From assembly GCF_018343665.1 (NCBI RefSeq), contig NZ_JAGYPM010000010.1:32001-96000 (forward strand): a stretch of DNA of 64,000 bases. The letters are read 5' to 3'. Below, piece by piece: positions 26,510 through 34,779 of this stretch; the first letter of the stretch is position 1; every line of letters starts with the position of its first letter. Below the pieces are notes generated by a model, which was not told the origin of the DNA, did not search any database, and was given only the letters and a program-made list of their open reading frames with translations. The position numbers and the translations under genes were made by a program. This DNA is from Cytobacillus citreus (lineage in GTDB: Bacteria > Bacillota > Bacilli > Bacillales > Cytobacillaceae).

Positions 26510-27805
26510 ATGAAGAGATTAACAAGAATAGTGTTTGCTGTTATAGCAACCTTTACTTTATTGTTTATTAATATCGGAGCTTTCACAATGCATGCCTTTG
26601 CTTGGGAAGATTCGAAAACATGGAATACTCCGCCAGCCTGGAATAACGAGCCAACATGGAAAACCCCGCCTAAATGGGAGTCGCCTAAATGGAAATCATC
26701 TGGGTGGAATACACAGCCATCATGGAACACATCACCAAATTGGAAGAGCCCAGGATGGGAAAAGTCACCAGATTGGAAGAGTCCGGGTTGGGAAAACCAG
26801 CCACCATGGGGAAATCAACCAAATTGGAACGAACCGAACTGGAATGATCCTAATTGGCAGAATCCAGGTTCGAATCAACCGCCAGGTCAAAATAGCGATG
26901 GCAGCAATAGTAATGACCCCACATCTCCAGATGGATTACAGCCAAATGTACCGGGTGATCAAAACTCCCCAATGCCACCTAATGATCAAAATAATCCACA
27001 AACAAAAGACCAGACTAATAATCAAGTAGACTTGGATAAGGATAATAAAAATAATACTAATAAAGACAATACCGATAACTCGGCTGATGATTCTGAAGCT
27101 CCCTTTTGGGATTTTAAGCCTGCTACCGATAAAGATGCAATAAAATTTATCGTAAAGGATATTGTAGGCGGAAATATTGAATATATCTCCAAAGGTCTGA
27201 ATGAGGATTTGACTCTTAAAGACTATCTTGATAACAGAAAGAAAATGGGGATTTCCGGTTTTAAGCTAATAACAAAAGGTGATCCAACGGTTGGTGCAGT
27301 ATATGATGGGTATGACGTATATAAAAAATCAAAAGACACATACGACGCGTACAAAACTTATCAAGGAGTAAAGGAATTAAGTGATCTAAAAAAGGCAGGA
27401 GATTTAATTGAATATGCAAGGAAATCTGAGGAATTAGCGAGAGCTGGGAAAACCTTCTCACCAGGAAATCCAGTAGTTTCAGCCATTACAATGCCATTAA
27501 CCATTTGGGATACCGTAGGAAATGTTAATAAGCTGAATAATGCTAGCAGCACAGCCGATGAAAAAAGTGATGCCGCTTGGGGATTGGTTGATAATGCAGG
27601 CAGTATTTTAACAGGAGCTGCACCTTTTGTGGCGATGATTCCAGGCGCGCAGCCGATTGCGGCAGGCATGGTTGTCGTAGGTGCAGGATTAAGTGTAGTC
27701 AGCTTAGGTAGAAAGCTTTGGAAAAACCGCAAAGAAATCTGGGAAAATGTTACGAAAAAGGGTAAGAAAGCGTGGAATTGGTTAACATCGAAATTTAAGG
27801 GGTGA
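26510..27805 (+). CDS. exported tryptophan-repeat protein 1
   Basis: 431 residues from the ATG at 26510 (AAAGGAG 6 bp upstream). The signal peptide ends near HAFA, and mature protein starts with 16 tryptophans spaced every five or six residues (units such as WNTPPAW, WKSPGW, WNEPNW), about residues 26-115. A Pro/Asn/Gln/Asp linker follows to residue 200. The C-terminal 200 residues include a hydrophobic, glycine-rich stretch (GAAPFVAMIPGAQPIAAGM) and end in a basic Trp-rich tail. The N-terminal half is paralogous to the lipase-domain protein at 31200; the C-terminus is unrelated. It may be a wall-bound or translocated effector; function unknown. Confidence 0.75.
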   Translation: MKRLTRIVFAVIATFTLLFINIGAFTMHAFAWEDSKTWNTPPAWNNEPTWKTPPKWESPKWKSSGWNTQPSWNTSPNWKSPGWEKSPDWKSPGWENQPPWGNQPNWNEPNWNDPNWQNPGSNQPPGQNSDGSNSNDPTSPDGLQPNVPGDQNSPMPPNDQNNPQTKDQTNNQVDLDKDNKNNTNKDNTDNSADDSEAPFWDFKPATDKDAIKFIVKDIVGGNIEYISKGLNEDLTLKDYLDNRKKMGISGFKLITKGDPTVGAVYDGYDVYKKSKDTYDAYKTYQGVKELSDLKKAGDLIEYARKSEELARAGKTFSPGNPVVSAITMPLTIWDTVGNVNKLNNASSTADEKSDAAWGLVDNAGSILTGAAPFVAMIPGAQPIAAGMVVVGAGLSVVSLGRKLWKNRKEIWENVTKKGKKAWNWLTSKFKG

Positions 27806-27815
27806 GTAGAAAGTT

Positions 27816-28670
27816 GTGATTGAAACAAAGCCTACAAAAACACGTCAAAAAAGTATTAAACAGTATAAAAAACTATTAGAAAAATGGGATATGTGGGACT
27901 TTGCCTATTTTGATGGAAATGACTATTATTTTCTAACTCTATATGAACAAATGCGTAAAGGAATTACAGGTTATTTAATATTAGATTATGAAGGAAATGT
28001 ACTTCCATTTGAACAGGCAAAGGCTCCAGCTACCTCCTTGATTAGATTCAATACGATGATCCATGGAGCTATGCAGGAGATGGTTCCGCAAATGTTAAAA
28101 AATATGGATCCATATAAGAAAGTTGTTTCCTTATTATCGGAGCATAAAACGAATTTGAGCAGTAAAGATCCAGAGCTTGCTTCGTCTGTTGACAAAGTAA
28201 TCAGCTACACAACATACGCGATCGGGAACAGTAAAAGAATTGAAGACTTCGTTAACACATTAGGCCAATTACAGCGCATAGCTACGAAGAAGCAGGGATT
28301 TTTTGATGACGAAATCCTAAATGAGATGAGAGATGTATGTATAAAGTATAATGCTATGATGTTTGAATATGGCCTGAATGAATTCGAATTAATGGATGAT
28401 TACCAGCAAATTATTAATAGCCTAAATGAGGAGCCAACCAATATCCCATCATCGTCGCGGAAAAAAATGATTGCTCTTTTGACTGCTTCTATAGACTCGA
28501 ATAATGGAGCATTAACAAAAACGATGAAAGGATTTGATGATGATTTTAAGCAAGTGAACGTTCAGATAGATCCTGCAAACTTGGAACAATCATTTAATAA
28601 AATGATGGAGAAAAGTAGATTGATAGCATTTGAAGAGAAAATAGCCTACAAAATTAGAAATCCAAAATAA
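27816..28670 (+). CDS. unknown cytoplasmic helical protein
   Basis: 284 residues with no signal peptide or membrane segment and mostly helical, starting from GTG. Aromatic-rich blocks WDMWDFAYFDGNDYYFL and GYLILDYEGNVLPFEQA near the N-terminus look like a small beta sheet. The start lies 8 bp past the stop of the W-repeat protein, so co-expression is likely. It could be a chaperone or immunity partner of that exported protein (inference from position only). I do not recognise the family. Confidence 0.65.
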   Translation: MIETKPTKTRQKSIKQYKKLLEKWDMWDFAYFDGNDYYFLTLYEQMRKGITGYLILDYEGNVLPFEQAKAPATSLIRFNTMIHGAMQEMVPQMLKNMDPYKKVVSLLSEHKTNLSSKDPELASSVDKVISYTTYAIGNSKRIEDFVNTLGQLQRIATKKQGFFDDEILNEMRDVCIKYNAMMFEYGLNEFELMDDYQQIINSLNEEPTNIPSSSRKKMIALLTASIDSNNGALTKTMKGFDDDFKQVNVQIDPANLEQSFNKMMEKSRLIAFEEKIAYKIRNPK

Positions 28671-28685
28671 CGGCAGGTCAAATAT

Positions 28686-29402
28686 ATGAAAAGAATTTTA
28701 TCTAATTCAATCTATTTATATTCGAGTAAATTTGTACCGCTTATTTGCTTGTCATTAATAACGTATGTACCGCTTCTATTTTTGCATACTGTTATTGTGA
28801 ATTTTATCTATAGGCAATCGAGCTTTATGGAATATCCCGGAGTTGTTGGTGATGCCGCAAATGGGATATTTATGCTAGTTTTTTTAACAATTGCCCAAGT
28901 TCCATTTATTAAGCTTACCATTTTGGACCATGAGGATGAGGAATCGATATTTAAGAAATCTTTAGGTTTTTCAATGGATAGAATGGTTTCCATGTACGTC
29001 TTTGCTTGTCTGTATGCATTATTCGTATTTTTTGGCGGATTACTTTTTGTCATTCCAGGTTTAATCATATTACTTCTTTTTTATTTTGTTCCATATTTTA
29101 TTGCGGATGGTGTTAAGTCTTATAAAGCAGCAATTAGGAAGTCAGTCAGCTTAGTAAAAAAGAGATTTTTAATTACATTAGTAATAATTGGAGCCATAAC
29201 GGCCATTCAATTATTATTTGAAAATGTTTTATTTATTTTTATTTCTTTCTATACTGATACGTATTTCGTATTTTTGTTTACAAAAATCGTTTTACAAATG
29301 TTTATCCTACCATTCCAAGTTATTCTTGTTACAAATATGTTCAATGATATTAAGATCGATAAAACGCATGAAGTTCCAACGCATTCACTTTTAAAAAGTT
29401 GA
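28686..29402 (+). CDS. unknown polytopic membrane protein
   Basis: 238 residues with about six membrane helices. The arrangement, with GLLFVIPGLIILLLFYFVPYFIADG in the middle and a following KAAIRKSVSLVKKRF segment, resembles the glycerophosphodiesterase-membrane-domain/DUF975 type of small integral protein, whose function is unknown. Part of the same plus-strand gene run. Confidence 0.65.
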   Translation: MKRILSNSIYLYSSKFVPLICLSLITYVPLLFLHTVIVNFIYRQSSFMEYPGVVGDAANGIFMLVFLTIAQVPFIKLTILDHEDEESIFKKSLGFSMDRMVSMYVFACLYALFVFFGGLLFVIPGLIILLLFYFVPYFIADGVKSYKAAIRKSVSLVKKRFLITLVIIGAITAIQLLFENVLFIFISFYTDTYFVFLFTKIVLQMFILPFQVILVTNMFNDIKIDKTHEVPTHSLLKS

Positions 29403-29515
29403 GCAACACATTGGAATTCAAACGTAATAAGTAGAGTATGTGGAAATTACTCTATTCTATAAAAAGGTTAAGAATGCTGAGACGAAAATATTCGTTAAAA
29501 GGAGCTTGTAATTTG

Positions 29516-30982
29516 ATGATAAAATATTTTCATAAGCGCTATATAATCATATTAATCTTGCTCGTCTCTATCATCTCAGCATTTTTATTTGTTATAAGCT
29601 CAACAGAAGATTCCACAAAAGAAGCATCTGAGAAGCCGCAAAGTAATAATGAAGAGTATGTGGAGATTGAGGATGATTTATTAGAAGAGAACAGGCCAAA
29701 GCAATTAGATGCAGAAGAAATTTTGGCTAATCTTCCATCAACTTTAGAAAAGATTGATGAAATCGTTGCCTATCCGGTTGGGGCATTTTCAGGTAGACAA
29801 TACCGTGATTTGACAGAAGATGAAAAGTTATATATTCTTGAACATTTTGATAAGCTCCCTAAAATAGGAGATTCAGATCCGAAGAAGGATCAGCCAACAG
29901 ATGAAGAAATCGAGCCATATTGGCGATTAGTTTATTCTTTGTTTCATGAAGACTATCCAGGGCCAAATGATATTTTAAAAGAATTAAATACAATATTGTT
30001 TGGAAGACCAGATTTAGAGGACGATCGCTATCGCTTTAAAGAGCATCTGAATGTTGAAATAATCCTAGATGCAAGTGGAAGCATGGCCAAAAAAGTTGAC
30101 GGCAAGCCTATGATGGATATGGCTAAAGAAGCAATAAAAGAATTTACTGCAGACCTACCGAAAGATGCGAATGTCGCACTTCGGGTTTATGGGCATAAAG
30201 GGAGCGGGTCTAACCAAGATAAACAGCTTTCATGCTCTAGTAATGAACTTATTTATCCATTAAAAAAATATAGTGCATCTAGTTTAAATTCCGCTTTAAG
30301 GCGCTTTAAGCCATCAGGATGGACACCACTTGCTAAGGCTATTGAAGAAGCAAAAAACGATTTATCAGCATATAACGGTGAAAATCACACAAATATTATC
30401 TATTTAGTTAGCGATGGAGTAGAAACATGTGGGGGTGACCCTGTAAAGGCAGCACAAGAACTTGCAGATTCAAATATTACACCAATCGTTAATATTATTG
30501 GCTTCAATGTTGATAGTGAAGGTCAAAGACAATTAAAAGAGATTGCAGATGCTGCAAAAGGGACATACACAACGGTATTAAACCAAGAAGGATTATCAGA
30601 TGAATTCGACCGCTCAAAAGAAATAGCCCAAAAATGGGAAGAATGGGCTGCAGATGCAGTCAAGCAGTTAGAAGATGAAAATAATCAGCAATGGGATAAC
30701 ATTTTTAATGCTTCAAATATATGGATGGAAAAGAATAAGCAGCAGCGAATGAATATTATTGATGTTGCAGATGATTTACATAAAAACGGGCAGATTAGTA
30801 AGGAATCGGCAGAGATCCTAAAAGAAAAGGCTAACGATCAATCAAGGAAGATATTAAAGCTAAGTGCTGATTTAAGAGATGGACTTTGGGTTCTCAAAGA
30901 TAAAAAATACGAAGAAGTTAAGGAAGAAATTGATAATCTATTTAACGAAAATGTAGAGCGGATTAATAATAGGAAAAAATGA
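29516..30982 (+). CDS. membrane-anchored VWA-domain protein (paralogue 2)
   Basis: About 488 residues. There is no lipobox; a single N-terminal helix (YIIILILLVSIISAFLFVI) anchors the protein. An acidic linker and the conserved VAYPVGAFSG block precede a VWA domain with complete MIDAS (DASGSM, GWTPLAK, VSDGVETC) and the two family cysteines (QLSCSS, VETC). The C-terminal 140 residues are coiled-coil-like and charged. The VWA domain is closest to paralogue 1 (both have NVEIILDASGSM and RVYGHKG). The ATG at 29516 and the TTG at 29513 both fit the AAAAGGAG site. Confidence 0.85.
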   Translation: MIKYFHKRYIIILILLVSIISAFLFVISSTEDSTKEASEKPQSNNEEYVEIEDDLLEENRPKQLDAEEILANLPSTLEKIDEIVAYPVGAFSGRQYRDLTEDEKLYILEHFDKLPKIGDSDPKKDQPTDEEIEPYWRLVYSLFHEDYPGPNDILKELNTILFGRPDLEDDRYRFKEHLNVEIILDASGSMAKKVDGKPMMDMAKEAIKEFTADLPKDANVALRVYGHKGSGSNQDKQLSCSSNELIYPLKKYSASSLNSALRRFKPSGWTPLAKAIEEAKNDLSAYNGENHTNIIYLVSDGVETCGGDPVKAAQELADSNITPIVNIIGFNVDSEGQRQLKEIADAAKGTYTTVLNQEGLSDEFDRSKEIAQKWEEWAADAVKQLEDENNQQWDNIFNASNIWMEKNKQQRMNIIDVADDLHKNGQISKESAEILKEKANDQSRKILKLSADLRDGLWVLKDKKYEEVKEEIDNLFNENVERINNRKK

Positions 30983-31000
30983 ATCTTTTCGTAAAAACAT

Positions 31001-31036
31001 AAAAGTCATAAGTTTCAAGTGCTTATGACTTTTTTA
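31001..31036 (+). terminator. terminator after VWA paralogue 2
   Basis: Perfect 12-bp stem AAAAGTCATAAG / CTTATGACTTTT with T tract; it ends the first Tad-locus transcript. Confidence 0.92.
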
Positions 31037-31078
31037 TTTAAGCTTAAAAATTAAAAAACTATTAATTAGTACAGATGT

Positions 31079-31124
31079 CTATCGCAAATTAACGGGCTGT
31101 TACACCCCAAATGGATTCACTTTA
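31079..31124. repeat. degenerate miniature palindromic element
   Basis: Contains ATCGCAAATTAACGGGCTGT at the left and ATGGATTCACTTTAT at the right, matching the two ends of the elements at 47324 and 59541 with most of the middle deleted. It lies in the intergenic gap before the lipase-domain gene. Confidence 0.6.
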
Positions 31125-31199
31125 TGGAATATCAAATAGTAACAAGATTACTCTCAATATTTGTAATTAATACTCTAATTCAAAGAAAGGAGCGGAGTA

Positions 31200-33056
31200 A
31201 TGAATAAACTTATTAAAGTAATGTTTGTTCTTATAGCAATCTTTACTTTATTGTTTACAAATATTGGTCTGCAAATACCAAATGCATATGCATGGGAAAA
31301 TGCACCTTCCTGGAACACCCCCCCAACATGGAATGATAAATCCACTTGGGAAACTCCCCCAACATGGGAATCACCAGGATGGGAAAAACAGCCATCTTGG
31401 AACAACCAGCCTGGGGAACAAGCTCCTGGTTGGAAAACACCGCCAAAGTGGAATGAACCCAACTGGAATCAACAGGATGGAGATAATCAAAATGGAAATG
31501 AAAATCAGAATGGAGAAAGTGAAGACAGCTACGATAAGGATACTCCACTCGACCAACCCTCAGGAAATAAGAAGGATAATAAGGATTCTTCAAGTCCTAA
31601 TGAACCCCCATTTAACTTTGAACAAGAAATAGGACATCTAATTAATGATGTTGTTGACGGGACATCGAACCTTATAAAGGATGGAATTGATTCGGCTATT
31701 GAAGGGGCAGAAGGTATTGCAAATAAAACAGTTGACTTAGTAAATGATGCTACCGATTTAACACTAGATGGCATTAATACCATCACAACTGGCATCACAA
31801 AAATAGCAGAAGACATTCGGTATAATGCTATTGAGGCATTAATTAAAACGAGTAACTTTGCAGAAACGGAGTTTGGAGAAAATATTCTCAATACTAGTCT
31901 TTTAGGGATTGGGTCTAAATGGGTATTGCAATCCTTAGATACGGATGCACTGTCTGAAGCAAATAATAAGCTGCATGATCAAGTTAATAAAATGATCAAC
32001 TTAAAAGACTTGGCTTTCGAAGAAATAAAGGATAAAAAAGACGATTTTCTTAATGGAATAAAATCCTTTAACACAAATATAAAAGAAAAATTAAAAAACT
32101 TAAATTCAGTTAGAGATGATTTAACAAAAGTTATTTTTAAATCGCGATTAGATTATTTGAACAGCTATTTTGACTTTAACCCAACAGAAAGACCTTATGG
32201 TACGATAAAGGATATAACGATAAATGATAGAGACTTGATGGCTTTTGCAGATTTAGCATATATGGAGAATGAGAATCAGAAGTATGAAACCTCGAAAAGA
32301 AAGCAAACACAAAAAGATTATATCCCTAAAAGCTTTAATGAAGTCAAGAGTCTATCAACTGCTGGGATAGCAGGTTTTAGTGGAAAAACTTTTGTGAATA
32401 AAGAAGAAAAGAAGATTGTTATTTCCTTCAGGGGAACTGAACCAAATGGCGATGATCTTAGAGACTTCTATGCAGATTATACTTTAGTATTTGGGATTCC
32501 AAATCCACAGCATACAGAAGCAAAGGAATTAACTAGAAAAGTACTGGAGAAGTATAATGGCTATGAAATTGTTATTGTGGGTCATTCACTGGGAGGGAAT
32601 ATTGCTCAGGAAGTAGGGAGACATTATAAGATTCCAACTGTTACATTTAATGGACCTGGAATGCAAATTCATAAGGATGCACTGGATTCATATCCGAATT
32701 TAATCAAGAAGGGGTTAAATCCAAATGAAAATGCGAACTACTCTCGATTAATAAATAAACATAATGAAAAGGATTTATACAATGACCTCATTATCAATCA
32801 TATAAGTGCGAAGGATGAGATTGGTAAATTAGGTGTACACATTGGTACAACAATTATTTACGATATAGATGAGGCAGGAAATTTAATCATCTATGAATCT
32901 GATGATTTTGCAGCCGAGGAAATTAAAGAAGATAGGTTTGAGAATAAAATTCCACGGACCGTTAAGGATTTCAAGGAAGGGACAACAAACCATGGGATTG
33001 GTACATTCGAACCTTATTTGCAAGAAGGAATGTTAAGAAGAGTAGATAAAAAATAA
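31200..33056 (+). CDS. exported tryptophan-repeat protein 2 with lipase-like domain
   Basis: 618 residues. The signal peptide ends near NAYA, followed by ten tryptophans spaced every five to six residues (WNTPPTW, WESPGW, WNEPNW), a hydrophilic linker, a long helical segment (150-300) with heptad-like spacing, then a class-3 lipase-like alpha/beta hydrolase domain. GHSLGG (Ser463) is the nucleophile elbow, and SFRGTEPNG the oxyanion region; a later Asp and the TNHGIG His could complete the triad. The N-terminal module is paralogous to the protein at 26510, with a different C-terminus: modular design. Substrate unknown; phospholipids are a guess. GGAG lies upstream of the ATG. Confidence 0.8.
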   Translation: MNKLIKVMFVLIAIFTLLFTNIGLQIPNAYAWENAPSWNTPPTWNDKSTWETPPTWESPGWEKQPSWNNQPGEQAPGWKTPPKWNEPNWNQQDGDNQNGNENQNGESEDSYDKDTPLDQPSGNKKDNKDSSSPNEPPFNFEQEIGHLINDVVDGTSNLIKDGIDSAIEGAEGIANKTVDLVNDATDLTLDGINTITTGITKIAEDIRYNAIEALIKTSNFAETEFGENILNTSLLGIGSKWVLQSLDTDALSEANNKLHDQVNKMINLKDLAFEEIKDKKDDFLNGIKSFNTNIKEKLKNLNSVRDDLTKVIFKSRLDYLNSYFDFNPTERPYGTIKDITINDRDLMAFADLAYMENENQKYETSKRKQTQKDYIPKSFNEVKSLSTAGIAGFSGKTFVNKEEKKIVISFRGTEPNGDDLRDFYADYTLVFGIPNPQHTEAKELTRKVLEKYNGYEIVIVGHSLGGNIAQEVGRHYKIPTVTFNGPGMQIHKDALDSYPNLIKKGLNPNENANYSRLINKHNEKDLYNDLIINHISAKDEIGKLGVHIGTTIIYDIDEAGNLIIYESDDFAAEEIKEDRFENKIPRTVKDFKEGTTNHGIGTFEPYLQEGMLRRVDKK

Positions 33057-33072
33057 GAAAAGGAGGGTTTCG

Positions 33073-34107
33073 ATGGGGAAAATCATTTTGGCTTCTATCT
33101 TTTCATTTCTTTTTCCAGGGCTTGGTCAGTTATACAATAAACAGCGGATGAAAGGAATAATCTTTATTTTTGTTGGAATCATTCTTATTTATATAAATAT
33201 AATTGGATTCCGACTCCCTCTAACTCTTTTTCGTTTCATTGCGGCAGGTGAGGCATTATGGATTGCCAATAAAAAGGTGAAGTTAGGGGAGAACGAAGGA
33301 TTCTTGAAACCCAAAAAGGCAGTCATTGAACTGGGCATTGCGAGCATCATCATTTTTTCGTCAACCTTTGTTCCGTATCGTTTTTTTATTAAGCCTGTTA
33401 CAAACTATTTCACTCAAGCGTTTCCGGAAAAAAGCGAGGAGGAAATAAAAATAGCAGAAGAAAAAATGATTAAATATTTAGAAGATAAATATCAGAAAGA
33501 ATTTATTATAACAGATAAAACCTACTATATACCTGAGTTAGGGAAATACGACTTTGTTCTTTCTCCTAAAGATCAAACGTTTTATTTTGGTGGCTTTTAT
33601 TATGCAGATAGCAATAAATTCGAGGATTTTTATATGAACGGATTATGGGGTGAAGAGTTCGATAAAGAAGTAGAGCCTTTAGTTCATTCATTATTCAAAA
33701 ATGTCTGGGAGTATTCTACTGGTGTATGGGTAGATGATGCATTAAGAAAGGAAAAGATTAATCCATTAGACATACCGAATTACAAGCAGTTGAGGGAATT
33801 GTATCCGGAGGGATATGATCAGAAATTTCAACTATATGTGTTTGAAAATATGAACGAAAAAAACAAAATGGAAAAGCTGGAAAAAGTATATGAATTAGTA
33901 AAATGGGTAAAAACCAATAACATCAAAAATATTCAGTTTGAAGTTTCTTTTTATGAAGAAAAATTGCTTGAAGATCAAGGTAAAAAAATTTCTCCTGGAA
34001 TGGATAATTTAAAATACCTTCAATATGAAGTGGTCATGTCTTCAAGTGATTTTTTACAGGTAAACTCTGTAGATGATTTACTTGAATATACCGAAAAAAA
34101 TGAGTAG
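33073..34107 (+). CDS. unknown membrane protein with large extracytoplasmic domain
   Basis: 344 residues. The N-terminus SFLFPGLGQLYNKQRMKGI resembles the short helical hairpin of TM2/DUF5683-like proteins; three hydrophobic segments reach to about residue 115, then a soluble domain of 230 residues with several aromatic patches (YYIPELGKYDFVL). AAGGAGGG lies before the ATG, 16 bp after the lipase-domain gene. It might act as immunity or assembly partner of that protein, by position only. Confidence 0.65.
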   Translation: MGKIILASIFSFLFPGLGQLYNKQRMKGIIFIFVGIILIYINIIGFRLPLTLFRFIAAGEALWIANKKVKLGENEGFLKPKKAVIELGIASIIIFSSTFVPYRFFIKPVTNYFTQAFPEKSEEEIKIAEEKMIKYLEDKYQKEFIITDKTYYIPELGKYDFVLSPKDQTFYFGGFYYADSNKFEDFYMNGLWGEEFDKEVEPLVHSLFKNVWEYSTGVWVDDALRKEKINPLDIPNYKQLRELYPEGYDQKFQLYVFENMNEKNKMEKLEKVYELVKWVKTNNIKNIQFEVSFYEEKLLEDQGKKISPGMDNLKYLQYEVVMSSSDFLQVNSVDDLLEYTEKNE

Positions 34108-34122
34108 TAGGTGGTAAATTTG

Positions 34123-34587
34123 ATGAAGGCAGATAGCTATATTGCCGAAGACGAACAAAAATTAGCTACCTTTATAGAACGCGGTATTGCCATTTGCATT
34201 GATGGGATCATTATCTCTCTATTATATTACGTGGCATATGTGCTGTTATTTATTGATGTTATCGGTCCTTTGTTTTTATTATTAATTCCGTACGCATATG
34301 AATACGGCGCGCTTGTTGCCTTTCTTTTTTGGTTGTTGTTTATTTGGCTATATTTTGCTTGTATGGAGAGCTCCCGATATCAAGGAACAATAGGGAAGCA
34401 TCTTTTAAAGCTGAAAGTAACGAGTGAGTTTGGAGAACAATTATCTTTCAAAAAATCAACGATCCGCTTTTTTATGAAGATTGTTTCGTTTGTTATCGTT
34501 TTAGCTGGATTTATTATGGCTCTTTTTACGAAAAAGAATCAGGCTCTGCATGATGTAATTGCGCACACAGTAGTATTAAAAGAATAG
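34123..34587 (+). CDS. RDD family membrane protein
   Basis: About 154 residues. ERGIAICIDGIIIS is the first RDD helix with conserved Arg and Asp, YQGTIGKHLLKLKVT is the conserved loop, and QALHDVIAHTVVL closes the domain. RDD proteins are small transporter-like membrane proteins of varied or unknown role. The ATG at 34123 is chosen for its AGGTGG site; an in-frame GTG at 34111 is less likely. Confidence 0.85.
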   Translation: MKADSYIAEDEQKLATFIERGIAICIDGIIISLLYYVAYVLLFIDVIGPLFLLLIPYAYEYGALVAFLFWLLFIWLYFACMESSRYQGTIGKHLLKLKVTSEFGEQLSFKKSTIRFFMKIVSFVIVLAGFIMALFTKKNQALHDVIAHTVVLKE

Positions 34588-34592
34588 TAATT

Positions 34593-34628
34593 AATACCTT
34601 GATAGGAGTAGCCTTTCAAGGTATTTTC
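34593..34628 (+). terminator. terminator after the RDD gene
   Basis: AATACCTTGA / TCAAGGTATT stem followed by a weak T run. Confidence 0.6.
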
Positions 34629-34779
34629 CGAAAAAAGAATACAGAATAATTAAAAAATATAGTACCCAAAATGAAACAGAAACGTAAGGAAAGCTGGGCG
34701 AGTGCTATTACCATTTTCTTAAAGGCATTCTAGTTGATAAAGGAGGGGAAAGATCATTTTTCTTCAATTTCGGGAAAGG

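Noticed and set aside
26434..26730. Minus-strand open frames opposite the W-repeat region (also 31175-31593)
   Set aside because: They arise because the periodic TGG/CCA codons of the repeats leave few stops on the other strand; no ribosome binding sites, and the plus-strand genes have signal peptides and paralogy.
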